Numbered from the stretch's first letter, positions 8,780-16,991 are shown. The stretch is DNA of 64,000 nucleotides from an uncultured Lachnospiraceae bacterium (GCA_947632515.1 CANRPO010000004.1:81829-145828); one strand, 5' to 3'. A program made the numbers and translations. The notes: generated by a model from the letters alone, not told the origin.

Positions 8780-9661
8780 TCACCCTACGATTGTGCCGCC
8801 GTTAGGGTGCAGGATCTGTCCCGTCATGTAACTCGCGTCATCCGAGGCTAGGAAGACATAGCACGGCGCGATCTCACAGGGCTGCCCCGCACGCATCATA
8901 GGCACCCTCGCCGTCCCGCTGCCGAAAGTCCGCACTTCCTCCGCAGAGTAGGACGCCGGGATCAGGGGCGTCCAGATCGGCCCGGGCGCCACCGCATTGA
9001 CGCGGATCCCCTGTTCCACGAGCGACAGGGAGAGCGATCTCGTGAGCGCCACGACAGCTCCCTTGGTGGCACTGTAGTCGATCAGATCCTTGTTCCCCTC
9101 AAAAGCGGTGACGGAAGCCGTATTGATGATGCTGCCGCCCTCCTTCATGTATGGCAGCGCGTTCTGGATCAGCCAGAAATAGGAGAAGACGTTCGTGCAG
9201 AAAGTCTGTTCCAGCTGTTCTCTGCCAATGTCCAGAATGCTCCGCTGAATAAATTGTACCGCATGATTGTTCACCAGAATATCAAGCCCTCCAAAGCATT
9301 CCACCGTGCTTTTCACGCACTCCCTGACGAAATCCGGATCCTTCAAGTCTCCCGCAAACAGGCGGCACTTCCTTCCGATCTCTTCTATCCGCTCCGCCGT
9401 CTCCTGCGCATCCCGCTCCTCGTCGAGATAGACGATGGCTATGTGCGCCCCCTCTCTGGCAAAAGCATATGCCACCGCACGGCCGATTCCGCTGTCGCCT
9501 CCCGTGATCAGCGCTACCTTCCCCGCAAGCTTGCCCTTCTCTCTCCCGCACTCTGAAATCGGTTTCGGCACCATGACATACTCCAGTCCCGGCTGTCTGT
9601 CCTGATGCTGCGGCGGAAAAGGTGCGGGTATCTCCTCACACTTCGTAATACATTGTCGCAT
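8780..9661 (-). CDS. Short-chain dehydrogenase/reductase (YdaD/YhxC type)
   Basis: This is a 293-residue classical-type SDR with an N-terminal extension. It has the Rossmann motif TGGDSGIGR (about 52-60), the GDLKD acidic site, LVNNHA, catalytic Ser (NTASVT) and YSATKG (Tyr and Lys), and PGPIWTPL. The Pro/Gln-rich N-terminus is typical of the general-stress NAD(P)-dependent oxidoreductases of Firmicutes. The physiological substrate is unknown. ATG is preceded by GGAAGG. The neighbouring charged proteins suggest a stress-related group, but this is only context. Confidence 0.9.
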   Translation of the reverse strand: MRQCITKCEEIPAPFPPQHQDRQPGLEYVMVPKPISECGREKGKLAGKVALITGGDSGIGRAVAYAFAREGAHIAIVYLDEERDAQETAERIEEIGRKCRLFAGDLKDPDFVRECVKSTVECFGGLDILVNNHAVQFIQRSILDIGREQLEQTFCTNVFSYFWLIQNALPYMKEGGSIINTASVTAFEGNKDLIDYSATKGAVVALTRSLSLSLVEQGIRVNAVAPGPIWTPLIPASYSAEEVRTFGSGTARVPMMRAGQPCEIAPCYVFLASDDASYMTGQILHPNGGTIVG

Positions 9662-9767
9662 ATCGGATTTCCTTCCGACCAGGTATCACGATATTATATG
9701 CCGTATCCGCCGAAAAGTGCCGTGAATCCGGACTGCGCATCCCCGCCGCAAAACCCTCTTGCCGTCT

Positions 9768-10301
9768 CTATATATAACAATTCATCTGTTTCCCCTTTAT
9801 CGCCGACTTTCCTCCTTCCGTCTCAACGTCCGCCACGCCCGCGCTTGTATATAAGACCGGCTCTCCCACGGCGGGCGCGTCTGCGCCTGTGGTACCCTCT
9901 GCGGCTGATGCCGCATCGGTCTCTTCCCGCAAGAGCGTCCTGCCCTCCTCGCTGATCTCTACCCGGTCCTGCCGCTCCTGCACGCTCTGCCCGTCCGCCT
10001 CTCTGCGCTCCGCGGTCTTTTTCTCCGTCTTCTCGCGCTCCAGCCTGCGTTTCTCCATGGACTCTTCGCGCGCTCTCTCCGCCTGTTCTCTCGCCTCTTT
10101 CGCATCCTCCTTCATGCCCTCGTCGGCCTCTGCCTTATACTGTTCCGCCGTGTCGGAGAACTCATTGACATAGCCCATGGCGCGTTCCATCGTCGCCGTA
10201 TCGCCCTTGCGCCGCACCTCCTTGAACACGCGCATAGGCGTGGCCGTCATATCCATATTGATCCGCGCGCCCAACAATCCTTCCATCGTCTTTGCCTGCA
10301 T
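9768..10301 (-). CDS. Charged helical protein, unknown
   Basis: A 177-residue protein. Residues 20-110 are extremely rich in Glu, Lys and Arg and probably form one long helix or coiled coil; the C-terminus is Ala/Gly/Glu-rich and ends in QMNCYI. It has no signal peptide. The start at 10301 is chosen because GGAGG lies seven bases upstream. The terminal Cys-Tyr-Ile is curious but is not a recognised lipidation motif in bacteria. Function unknown. Confidence 0.65.
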   Translation of the reverse strand: MQAKTMEGLLGARINMDMTATPMRVFKEVRRKGDTATMERAMGYVNEFSDTAEQYKAEADEGMKEDAKEAREQAERAREESMEKRRLEREKTEKKTAERREADGQSVQERQDRVEISEEGRTLLREETDAASAAEGTTGADAPAVGEPVLYTSAGVADVETEGGKSAIKGKQMNCYI

Positions 10302-10402
10302 ATCGTCGCCTCCCTGTCTGAAATTTTCTGACATTTCATTTTGTCATTCTCTATTTCGTCAGCTCGAACGACGTTTCTTACATTCCTGTATCAATCGGTC
10401 TG

Positions 10403-11731
10403 TTAGCCGTTATGACCGTCTGCGAAAGGCAGAAGGACCGCGATCTCAAACACCTGCGCCTCCACCGTAACGCTGAGCGTCCCATGATATTTTTTTACCG
10501 TCTCCTCTATATTCCGAAACCCGATCCCTTTTCTCATCTCCCCGACATCCTTTAACCCTGTGCTGTTTTTCACTACAATAAGCAGACACCCCTTTATCTG
10601 CTGCGCCATGACGCTCACAAAACGGTCTTTCGGCGCGTGGTCCTCCTCACAGGCGTTCAGCGCGTTATCCAGAATGTTCCCAAACAGCACGCACAGATCG
10701 AATTCGCTGTGCAGAATGGCCCTCGGGATCCGCACGTCCGACTCCCAGCGGATCCCCCGACGCCCGGCCTGCGCCCTCTTGTGACAGAGCAACGCGTCCA
10801 CCGCCCTGCTGCCCGTGACATCTTCGCTTACGGCGATTCCGCCGTGGGCTATCATCTGTCTCAGATATGCGCCCAGCTTGTCCCGCTCGTCATCCTCCCA
10901 CAGACCGTACAGCGCCAGCACATGATTCTTCATGTCATGACGGAGCCGCTCCGTCTGCGCATACTGCTCATGCAGTATCTCATAAAGCCGCATCTGGGCG
11001 CGATACCGCTCCGCGTTTCTCTGCTCCGCAAAGATCCTGTCCGTGCCGAAAACCAACCCTCCGGCGATGCACATGCACAATGCCGTCAGCAGACAGACCG
11101 CTCCGTCAGAGAACAACCGATCATAGTAGATCCCCCAATATCTGCCGCTGTGCGGATTTGACACCACCATGATCCCGTTTTCCGCCGCCCGGTTCACCAT
11201 CTCCGTGATCAGCACCACCGAAAAAAGCAGCGCGGACAACACCAGATGCCAGGACCGCCCGCCGTTGGCCAGAACCGCGGCCATCCGCCCGCCCGGAAAC
11301 AGGAGCGCCGCAGCAGCCGCCAGAAAAGAGAGTCCTTCGATGACGTCCGCCGACGATTCGCCGATCCCCGCAACCCGCCCTCCCGCAAGCGGTCCGGTCA
11401 CTGCCAGATAAAAAAAGTCCAGAAACGCGGCCGCGAAATTTCCAAGCAGCGTCCGTATCGTGATCACCGCTGCCGCCGTCAGTATTTTCTTCCCCGTTTC
11501 TTCCCGAAAAGACAGACACAGAAAAAGGACAACCAACGTATCGTACGCCAAAACGTCAACCCGCAGAAAGCCCGACCGCCAACAGATTCCCCACGCCAGA
11601 ACCCCTCCTACCGAAATTACGGCAAACAGCCGCCTGCTGTATTTGAGCCCTCCCAGACACCCGGCGCTAAGGCGATAGACCGCCGCGCCATATCCTGCAT
11701 AACCGCACAGTAACAACAAAATTGCCGCCAT
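10403..11731 (-). CDS. GHKL sensor histidine kinase (AgrC-like)
   Basis: A 442-residue kinase with about six to seven N-terminal membrane helices (1-230). Its cytoplasmic catalytic part has the phospho-acceptor motif RLRHDMKNH and the ATPase N-box NILDNALNA, with GIGFRNIEE as the G box. This is the AgrC/ComD (HPK10) architecture, usually sensing a peptide or cell-density signal. The start ATG overlaps the upstream regulator stop in TGATG, so the pair is translationally coupled. No AgrD/AgrB-like peptide genes are visible nearby; the ligand is unknown. Confidence 0.9.
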   Translation of the reverse strand: MAAILLLLCGYAGYGAAVYRLSAGCLGGLKYSRRLFAVISVGGVLAWGICWRSGFLRVDVLAYDTLVVLFLCLSFREETGKKILTAAAVITIRTLLGNFAAAFLDFFYLAVTGPLAGGRVAGIGESSADVIEGLSFLAAAAALLFPGGRMAAVLANGGRSWHLVLSALLFSVVLITEMVNRAAENGIMVVSNPHSGRYWGIYYDRLFSDGAVCLLTALCMCIAGGLVFGTDRIFAEQRNAERYRAQMRLYEILHEQYAQTERLRHDMKNHVLALYGLWEDDERDKLGAYLRQMIAHGGIAVSEDVTGSRAVDALLCHKRAQAGRRGIRWESDVRIPRAILHSEFDLCVLFGNILDNALNACEEDHAPKDRFVSVMAQQIKGCLLIVVKNSTGLKDVGEMRKGIGFRNIEETVKKYHGTLSVTVEAQVFEIAVLLPFADGHNG

Positions 11732-12447
11732 CACAGAGTCCCTCCGTCTCTTCGCATATAGGCAAGTATGGCCTGACAAAATGCGCTATACCGCCGTCTG
11801 GCAATCATGATCCGCTCCCCGTTGTCCAGTGTGACTTCCTCGCGGTCATAAGTGCGCACATAGCGCAGATTGATGAGAAAACTCTTGTGACAGCGGAAAA
11901 ATCCCTTATCGCCCAAACTCCGCTCCAGCTCGCCGATCTGCCCGTAGTAGTCGAACACGCCGTCCCCGCTGTGCACCGAGATCACTCTGCCCCGAATCTC
12001 AAAATACCAGATCTGTCGCAGCAGCAGTTTCCTGTTTCGCCGATCTCTTTCGATCAGAATAAACTCCTCCGAGTCGTTTTCCAGCTTTTTCGCCGCCCGT
12101 TTCAATATATTTCGCAATTTCCCCGCATCGACAGGCTTGGTCAGATAGTAAAAAGCCTCCACGTCGAAAGCATCCATGACATATTCCCTGCTGGAAGACA
12201 CGAAGACGATCATTTTTTCAAACGCTCTCTCCCGCATAAGATGCGCCGTCCGCATACCGTCCACGCCGCGCATCAGAATATCCAGAAAGATAATGTCAAA
12301 GCTCTCCACCGCGTTCAGCAGCTCTTTCCCGTCATAAAACTGCCGTAACAGATACGGCTCCCCCATATCCTCCAAAATACCCCTGATCTCCCCCGCCAGC
12401 TTACAGCAGTCGAGAACCGCGTCGTCGCATACGGCTATCGACAACAT
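11731..12447 (-). CDS. LytTR-family response regulator
   Basis: This 238-residue regulator has a receiver domain: acidic pocket CDD at 6-8, phosphorylated Asp in IIFLDILM, and Lys in LTKPV. A LytTR DNA-binding domain follows (ICYFEIRGRVISVH-like block, FFRCHKSFLINLRYV). It is the cognate partner of the GHKL kinase directly downstream. The start at 12447 follows GGGAGG by seven bases; an upstream in-frame start would add 43 residues without a receiver match. Targets are unknown; the divergent hydrolase gene is one candidate because they share a 219-bp upstream region. Confidence 0.9.
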   Translation of the reverse strand: MLSIAVCDDAVLDCCKLAGEIRGILEDMGEPYLLRQFYDGKELLNAVESFDIIFLDILMRGVDGMRTAHLMRERAFEKMIVFVSSSREYVMDAFDVEAFYYLTKPVDAGKLRNILKRAAKKLENDSEEFILIERDRRNRKLLLRQIWYFEIRGRVISVHSGDGVFDYYGQIGELERSLGDKGFFRCHKSFLINLRYVRTYDREEVTLDNGERIMIARRRYSAFCQAILAYMRRDGGTL

Positions 12448-12609
12448 AGTACCGCCTCCCCGTTGCATACCATGAGCCGGAGCTGGACGCTCCCCTTGCT
12501 CACGATCGCTCTTTATAAGGTATATCGGCAGAACACGGCCTGCGAATTTGCGCATGTTGTGAACGGGCGATTTCATGTAACATCCGTCCGCATACGCCCT
12601 TGCACTTTT

Positions 12610-12638
12610 CTGACAATTTTTTTACAATGACATAAAAT
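12610..12638 (+). promoter_or_regulatory. Promoter for alpha/beta hydrolase gene
   Basis: CTGACA (12610-12615), 17-base spacer, TAAAAT (12633-12638), 28 bases before the hydrolase ATG. It lies in the divergent region shared with the LytTR regulator. Confidence 0.55.
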
Positions 12639-12666
12639 ATATAAACATCCCGGCGGAGGAAAGCAG

Positions 12667-13401
12667 ATGCGGTTTGCGAAATGCAAGAGAAAAAGAATAT
12701 GGATCCCTGTATGTGTCATATGCCTGTTCGCGGCAGGCTGGTTCCGATATGTCAGCGACTGTTACCGCAGCGACGTGACGCTTGCAGAATATCGGACGGC
12801 AGACGGAAACGTGGCCGTCTCCGAGATCAAAGACGGCATCTTCCTGGACGGCCCCGGCACGACCCGCGCACTCATCCTTTATCCCGGCGGGAAAGTGGAG
12901 TACACCGCCTATTTGCCGTTATGCGGTCGATTTGCCTCATCGGGTATCGATGTCTTTTTGCTGAAAATGCCATGCAATCTCGCTGTCTTCGGGCAAAACA
13001 AGGCAGATGAGATCCTTGCGTCCTACCGCTATGACGAATGGTATCTGGCCGGACACTCGCTGGGCGGGGCCATGGCCGCCTCCTACGCAGCCGGACACCC
13101 CGACCGACTGAACGGCGTCATTCTATTGGCGGCCTATCCCACCAAAAGCCTGCAGGCGGACGATCTCGCGGTTCTGTCTGTGTATGGGAGTGAGGACGGT
13201 ATTGTGAATAGAGAGAAAATCAAGAAAGGCCGCGCGCTCATGCCCGACGATTACACGGAACTTGTCATCGAGGGCGGCAATCACGCCCGGTTCGGCAATT
13301 ACGGAGAACAGAAAGGGGACGGTGCGGCGACCATAGACAGGGAGACGCAGCAGACGGAGACGGTGGAGGCGGCTCTGCGGATGATGGGGTCGGCGCCATG
13401 A
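12667..13401 (+). CDS. Alpha/beta hydrolase, membrane-anchored
   Basis: A 244-residue protein with one N-terminal membrane helix (about 10-26) and an alpha/beta-hydrolase domain. The nucleophile elbow is GHSLGGA, the acid is probably the Asp in GSEDGIVN, and the His lies in GGNHARFG. The ILYPGGKVEY segment supplies the oxyanion region. It resembles small PF12695-type hydrolases of unknown substrate. ATG is preceded by GGAGGAAA. It is divergent from the LytTR regulator and convergent with the small membrane protein gene that follows. Confidence 0.85.
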   Translation: MRFAKCKRKRIWIPVCVICLFAAGWFRYVSDCYRSDVTLAEYRTADGNVAVSEIKDGIFLDGPGTTRALILYPGGKVEYTAYLPLCGRFASSGIDVFLLKMPCNLAVFGQNKADEILASYRYDEWYLAGHSLGGAMAASYAAGHPDRLNGVILLAAYPTKSLQADDLAVLSVYGSEDGIVNREKIKKGRALMPDDYTELVIEGGNHARFGNYGEQKGDGAATIDRETQQTETVEAALRMMGSAP

Positions 13402-13416
13402 CTTTTCCGCATAGCG

Positions 13417-13728
13417 CTATTTCCATTTCTTCTCTATCTGTAAATACGCAATACCCATGGCGATCGTAATCACTACAACACCGATAATGACAGGGATAAA
13501 GCCGACTGAATTCTGCTCGAGAAACAACAGCGGCGTCCCGCATATCTCCATCAGTATGGCATAGACGAACCAAAGCGCCCCAACTGAATGATTATATTTA
13601 TGAATATCTCTGATCTCAGGCGGCTTTGCTCCCGTGAAAAAGCCGACAGACTCTTTTGATGTCCACGCCGAAACGCCAATGCCCAAAAGGATAGCGCATA
13701 CCAGACTCCATATTGCAAATCCTGCCAT
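13417..13728 (-). CDS. Small membrane protein (DUF3784-like)
   Basis: A 103-residue protein with three predicted helices (about 2-20, 46-66, 76-96). Between helices 1 and 2 lies an ESVGFFTGAKPPEIRDIHKY loop and an N-x-S/T-x-G-x-LW motif. This resembles DUF3784-type small Firmicutes membrane proteins, whose role is unknown. The start at 13728 is chosen because GGAGGACAG precedes it; an ATG 15 bases upstream is possible. It is probably co-transcribed with the upstream phosphatase gene. Confidence 0.65.
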   Translation of the reverse strand: MAGFAIWSLVCAILLGIGVSAWTSKESVGFFTGAKPPEIRDIHKYNHSVGALWFVYAILMEICGTPLLFLEQNSVGFIPVIIGVVVITIAMGIAYLQIEKKWK

Positions 13729-13764
13729 CTTTCTGTCCTCCACCCAAATGAAAACAGTTGAAAT

Positions 13765-14349
13765 TTATAGTTCCAGAGCCGCAAACGCGCTGTCTTTTAA
13801 CAGTTCGGTTATATTGTCAACGCGCGGGATAATTATTTCACGATCGACCTCCGGGTGCTCTTTCACATACGCCGTGAGCATATCGATCAAATTATCCTTT
13901 GATCTCATATAATCCTCAATGATAATTTCGTCAGAGTACCCCAGTTTTCGTAAAAGCACTGCCGATACGACGCCCGTCCTGTCTTTCCCCGCCGTGCAAA
14001 AATACAGTACGTTTGATTTCGCGCTCATAATCGTATCAATGATCTTTTTCATCTGTTCATCTATCATCCGTGCATATACGATATGTAAATGTTCACGCGA
14101 TTTCGGAATATCCCCGCCGCCTGTAACCGGCAGATGATAATATTGAAATCCTTCTTTCACCGCAAGTTCACAGGGATGTTCGGAAACCTCTTCGTCGGAT
14201 CTTAAATCCACAAGCGTGCTTATATGATTGTCTGACAGCCATTGAATTTCCTCCTCTGTCAGATTTAACGGCGCATCACTTCTGATATAACGCATTGTGC
14301 CAACAGGCAAGGCGCGAGTGTTTCTGGTTGATTTCAGCAGAGAACTCAT
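13765..14349 (-). CDS. Tyrosine/serine protein phosphatase (PF13350 type)
   Basis: A 194-residue enzyme with the P-loop FCTAGKDRTG, containing catalytic Cys, Arg and Thr, and the upstream STLVDLRSDEE substrate-loop motif typical of the Y_phosphatase3 group, which also includes phosphoinositide phosphatases. It hydrolyses phosphotyrosine or a phospholipid; the choice cannot be made here. The gene begins just downstream of the repeat cluster at 14390 and reads away from it. Confidence 0.88.
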   Translation of the reverse strand: MSSLLKSTRNTRALPVGTMRYIRSDAPLNLTEEEIQWLSDNHISTLVDLRSDEEVSEHPCELAVKEGFQYYHLPVTGGGDIPKSREHLHIVYARMIDEQMKKIIDTIMSAKSNVLYFCTAGKDRTGVVSAVLLRKLGYSDEIIIEDYMRSKDNLIDMLTAYVKEHPEVDREIIIPRVDNITELLKDSAFAALEL

Positions 14350-14389
14350 GTTTTGTATTTCCTCATCCGCACGGTTTGTTTCATCAATA

Positions 14390-14473
14390 TAATACCATCT
14401 CGACTGCCGTCTCGATGGAGATACTCGTCAAATGCCGATTGCCGCAAGCGCCATCGGCGCTTTCCTCGTTATT
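14390..14473. repeat. Structured intergenic repeat, B unit copy 1
   Basis: TACCATCTCGACTGCCGTCT begins an 84-base unit with a CCATC/GATGG hairpin and a GCCGAT/ATCGGC hairpin, ending in CGTTATTATACCAT. It is almost identical to 14597-14690. The two B units flank one R unit. Confidence 0.8.
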
Positions 14474-14594
14474 ATACCATATCAGCAGGAAATCAAGCGC
14501 GAGCAAAGCGAGCATTTGATTTCACCTGATATGGTAACGACAGAATCTTTGAGTGCGCAGCACGGCGACTGCGCAGCAGACGGATTCTGGAGTC
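14474..14594. repeat. Structured intergenic repeat, R unit copy 3
   Basis: Same two-hairpin sequence as 6374-6494 and 6496-6607, about 8 kb away, with only a few differences. It sits between two B units. Confidence 0.85.
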
Positions 14595-14596
14595 TA

Positions 14597-14690
14597 TTAT
14601 ACCATCTCGACTGCCGTCTCGATGGAGATACTCGTCAAATGCCGATTGCCGCAAGCGCCATCGGCGCTTTCCTCGTTATTATACCATATC
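14597..14690. repeat. Structured intergenic repeat, B unit copy 2
   Basis: Second copy of the B unit, ending in TTATTATACCATA. From here to 14996 no intact gene is seen, only a Phd relic and the leader of the BrnT gene. Confidence 0.8.
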
Positions 14691-14794
14691 CTCATGCGAT
14701 TGCATTATAAAATACCAAAGATCGCACAAACACTTCCCGGAGCCGCTTATCTGTCGGCTTTTGCCCTTGATTGATTATGAATGTCTTGCTCATC

Positions 14795-14921
14795 TTAATT
14801 TTTTCTCCAATTCCGCAAAACTGTCTTCGCGTCAACTGCCTCCGCTCCGTTCGCAAGTTCCTGCTCGGACTCGAAAATAGCTTGATCGATGCGATTTATA
14901 ATAGACTCCTATTCTACAATC
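14795..14921 (-). pseudogene. Phd antitoxin relic (3' part, frameshifted)
   Basis: On the minus strand the translation NRIDQAIFESEQELANGAEA matches the C-terminal part of the intact Phd-like antitoxin at 19011-19274. A one-base deletion near the end changes the frame (VLRNWRKN in place of VFAELEKK), and the N-terminal half is absent. Confidence 0.8.
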
Positions 14922-14996
14922 ATATGTAGCAAAATATAGGTGTGTGTGGTACACTATAGGTACTAAAAGACGGCAGATAAGAGCGGAGAAAAAACA

Positions 14997-15278
14997 TTGA
15001 CATTTGAATGGGATGAAGAAAAAAATCTACTTAATCAGAGAAAACATGGCATATCGTTTGAGACGGCAGCTTATGTGTTTGAAGATGAGAATTACATAGA
15101 GATGTATGATTTTGAACATAGTATAGAAGAAGACAGATATATAGCTATCGGCTGTGTAGGAGATGTACTTTTCGTAGTATTTACGGAAAGAAAGGAAAAT
15201 ATCAGATTGATTTCAGCCAGAGTAGCAACAGAGTCAGAAAGGGGGCTTTATTATGACCAAGACATTCGTTATCAATAA
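14997..15278 (+). CDS. brnT: BrnT-family toxin
   Basis: A 93-residue protein matching BrnT RNase toxins: FEWDEEKNLLNQRKHGISFE, then AAYVFEDEN, RYIAIGCVGDVLFVVFTER and IRLISAR. BrnT adopts a RelE-like fold and cleaves RNA when free of its antitoxin. It starts at a TTG eight bases after CGGAG; no in-frame ATG gives a full N-terminus. The antitoxin gene overlaps its 3' end by 26 bases, as expected for a co-translated type II module. Confidence 0.9.
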   Translation: MTFEWDEEKNLLNQRKHGISFETAAYVFEDENYIEMYDFEHSIEEDRYIAIGCVGDVLFVVFTERKENIRLISARVATESERGLYYDQDIRYQ

Positions 15279-15432
15279 AGGGCAAAAGCCGACAGATGAG
15301 CAGATCCAAGAAGTATTGGAAGCTAAGAAACAGCCAATCGTATTTGATGAGGATTCGCCAGAATTATCGCCTTCTATGTATAAGGCATTTCAGAGCGCGG
15401 TGGCGCAGAGAAATAGAAAAAAGAATGCTTAA
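15253..15432 (+). CDS. BrnA-like antitoxin, short
   Basis: A 59-residue protein, MTKTFVINKGQKPT at the start, then EQIQEVLEAKKQPIVFDEDS and a basic tail. It overlaps the brnT end, which fits the antitoxin of the pair. The VFDEDSPELSP stretch and basic C-terminus resemble short BrnT-associated antitoxins. It is shorter than classical BrnA and lacks a complete ribbon-helix-helix, so toxin neutralisation and DNA binding are inferred from context. Confidence 0.75.
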   Translation: MTKTFVINKGQKPTDEQIQEVLEAKKQPIVFDEDSPELSPSMYKAFQSAVAQRNRKKNA

Positions 15433-15437
15433 TTGAA

Positions 15438-15535
15438 TGTCGCAAATGCAAATACGGCGTCTTGCGCTTTCTTATCTTGCCCTATCGCACAGGATATTGT
15501 ATAAGTGAAAGAATGACACTATATCTTATTTACTA
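15438..15535. repeat. Flank repeat D, copy 1 (inverted)
   Basis: The reverse complement of this stretch (CGATAGGGCAAGATAAGAAAG and a GACGCCG block) matches 17369-17500. It shows that type I toxin copy 1 and copy 2 share upstream flanks and lie in opposite orientation. Confidence 0.65.
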
Positions 15536-15564
15536 TTGAATGGGACAGAAATATGCGATATATT
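15536..15564 (+). promoter_or_regulatory. Promoter of type I toxin mRNA, copy 1
   Basis: TTGAAT (15536-15541), 17-base spacer, TATATT (15559-15564). The same promoter is conserved at copies 2 and 3. It gives a leader of about 95 bases. Confidence 0.75.
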
Positions 15565-15582
15565 GTGGATATGGGAAGGCCA

Positions 15583-15601
15583 TAGAGCCAAAGGCGGCTT
15601 T
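15583..15601 (+). repeat. Leader direct repeat of type I toxin copy 1
   Basis: TAGAGCC-N6-GGCTTT in the toxin leader. The same pattern, TAGAGCC-N8-GGCTTT, recurs on the same DNA strand at 15817-15837 inside the opposing antisense transcript. A same-strand repeat read by convergent RNAs makes them complementary in trans, as in the pAD1 par (Fst) system. Confidence 0.6.
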
Positions 15602-15664
15602 ACCCCTCTGCTTTTTCGGAGGGTTCGAGCAGCCCTCCGGACGAAAGAAAGGAGGGTGATTGCA

Positions 15665-15754
15665 ATGGTTACATATGCGGAGTTATTCCAATTACTGTTA
15701 CTGATTGTTGCCCTTGTCGGTCTGTATTATCAGATTTTCAAGGGAAAGAGATAG
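15665..15754 (+). CDS. Type I holin-like toxin peptide, copy 1
   Basis: A 29-residue hydrophobic peptide (MVTYAELFQLLLLIVALVGL followed by YYQIFKGKR): one membrane helix and a basic tail. It matches the putative holin-like toxin family, membrane peptides held in check by antisense RNA. ATG is preceded by AAAGGAGG. The leader holds a GGAGGG/CCCTCC hairpin just before the ribosome binding site, which may block translation. An in-frame extension upstream has no start or ribosome binding site and overlaps the promoter, so it is not used. Confidence 0.85.
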   Translation: MVTYAELFQLLLLIVALVGLYYQIFKGKR

Positions 15755-15780
15755 CCGCCACTACTCACAATAGTGACGGC
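15754..15780. terminator. Shared hairpin of toxin and antisense RNA, copy 1
   Basis: GCCGCCACTA (15754-15763) pairs with TAGTGACGGC (15771-15780) right after the toxin stop. The hairpin is conserved in copies 2 and 3 and probably ends both convergent RNAs, though it has no clear T-run. Confidence 0.55.
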
Positions 15781-15848
15781 CGACATTAAAGTGTTGGTTT
15801 GATACTATATAGGGGGTAGAGCCGCATCTATGGCTTTCCCTCTTTATA
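15754..15848 (-). ncRNA. Predicted antisense antitoxin RNA, copy 1
   Basis: The promoter at 15854-15882 would start a leftward RNA of about 95 bases. It would cross the TAGAGCC-N8-GGCTTT repeat (15817-15837) and end at the hairpin at 15754-15780. Ends are estimated. Conservation of the promoter and repeat in three copies supports it. Confidence 0.5.
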
Positions 15849-15853
15849 AGCTA

Positions 15854-15882
15854 AATGTATCACATATGAGTGGAAAATTCAA
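15854..15882 (-). promoter_or_regulatory. Antisense RNA promoter, copy 1
   Basis: On the minus strand: TTGAAT (15882-15877), 17-base spacer, TACATT (15859-15854). Identical elements occur at copies 2 and 3. Confidence 0.7.
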
Positions 15883-15956
15883 CAAAAAATTATGAGAGGG
15901 TGCATTTGAATAAATATAATTTAACAATTCATCGTCACAAAATAGGGAGATTTAGC

Positions 15957-16436
15957 ATGGACGCAAGAATATTTTTATGGATATACATAATATTACTGAT
16001 ATTTTTTACCTTCGTTTTCCCCATAATAAGGACCATACACATAAAAAATAAAATACATAATTTAGCTGATAACGCATTGGAGGTTTCACCGGAAGAATTT
16101 TTCAAAATAAGAAATGCAAGTAATGGGGGAAGAGGCAGAAAACATATATCTACAAAATATGATTTTGCCGGTGTCTATATAATTTACAATAAAACTAAAA
16201 ATATGTATTATGTCGGACAGGGCCAGAAGGTATTTCAAAGAGTAAACAGCCATTTTACAGGCCACGGAAACGGCGATGTTTATGCAGACTATAAATATGG
16301 CGACAACTTTGTTATTAAAATGATAGAATTAGAAAAGAGTGGATTTGATACCCTAAACGAATTAGAACGCAACACCATAAAGACATATAATGCCTATGCA
16401 AGAGGTTATAATAAAACCAGAGGAAACAAAGGATAG
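15957..16436 (+). CDS. Membrane-anchored GIY-YIG domain protein
   Basis: A 159-residue protein with one N-terminal membrane helix (about 5-25) and a C-terminal GIY-YIG-like nuclease fold: GVYIIYNKTKNMYYVGQG (motifs GVY and YVG), an Arg-containing FQRVNSHFTGHG helix, and an ELERNTIKTYNA stretch with the conserved Glu. GIY-YIG enzymes cut DNA; a membrane-tethered version in an accessory region may act on incoming DNA, but this is inferred. ATG at 15957 is preceded by AGGGAGA. The gene is AT-rich compared with the host. Confidence 0.8.
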   Translation: MDARIFLWIYIILLIFFTFVFPIIRTIHIKNKIHNLADNALEVSPEEFFKIRNASNGGRGRKHISTKYDFAGVYIIYNKTKNMYYVGQGQKVFQRVNSHFTGHGNGDVYADYKYGDNFVIKMIELEKSGFDTLNELERNTIKTYNAYARGYNKTRGNKG

Positions 16437-16495
16437 GCAGTTTGAATTATAGATAGGATAAGTATCCGGATTATTACAAATCATCAAAAATAAAA

Positions 16496-16521
16496 TTACC
16501 CAAGCAATTTTACTTGGGTAA
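16496..16521 (-). terminator. Terminator, duplicated copy
   Basis: TTACCCAAG/CTTGGGTAA stem, 8-base loop, T-rich on the minus-strand side. The same hairpin and flanks recur at 19504-19529 behind the deacetylase gene. Confidence 0.7.
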
Positions 16522-16711
16522 CTCCATACACCTTTCATATCCTTCACTTCCATATCCCCGTTTTCCGCCAGGTCAATGCGCTCGATCATCGTCATGCAGA
16601 CTGCTTTCCAGCGTTCGTCTCTGAATCTGCCGTAGTCGATCGGAATGGAATATCCTGTGTACAGTTTGTCGGTGATTCGCTTATTCAGATACAAGTCCAT
16701 CTCGATTTTGT
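16522..16711 (-). pseudogene. Unidentified ORF fragment
   Basis: Minus-strand translation gives SDKIEMDLYLNKRITDKLYT and then SIPIDYGRFRDERWK, ending in VKDMKGVW before the terminator. The composition looks protein-coding, but there is a stop just upstream and no ribosome binding site. The last residues resemble the sequence before the second terminator copy (VEDMRGTW), so both come from one parental locus. Product unknown. Confidence 0.4.
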
Positions 16712-16738
16712 CGCTCTCTCATAGGGTATATTGTCACC

Positions 16739-16952
16739 TCAGTTTCCGATCTGTCTCCCTTCATGATCCAGATGATAGTTGTCCCGATAGATCAACTCCG
16801 AGATCGGCACAATCTGATAACCTTTCTCTTCCAATGTTGTGATAAGCGTATCTAATGCGCCCACCGTATACTTCGCGCCGTTGTGGCAGAGGATGATGCT
16901 GCCATTGCCAAGGTGCTTGTGCTCCGTGACCGTCTTAATGATGGAATCCACG
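16739..16952 (-). pseudogene. Polysaccharide deacetylase 3' fragment A
   Basis: This fragment encodes the last ~70 residues of the deacetylase at 19556 (SIIKTVTEHKHLGNGSIILC on to HEGRQIGN), about 95 percent identical by eye, including the HNGAKYT motif. It stops abruptly at GGAATCCACG (16952), where unrelated sequence leading to a type I toxin begins. Confidence 0.85.
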
Positions 16953-16991
16953 AATCGTGATAACAACAAATGCACTTTCTATAAATTTTTG

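Noticed and set aside
15536..15664. In-frame N-terminal extension of the type I toxins
   Set aside because: It is open in all three copies, but begins inside the promoter, lacks a ribosome binding site, and differences between copies include several amino-acid changes, so RNA structure explains it better.
16362..16700. A 112-codon minus-strand frame as an intact gene
   Set aside because: Its C-terminal half runs through a terminator hairpin into another gene's region and there is no ribosome binding site; only the first part looks like coding relic.
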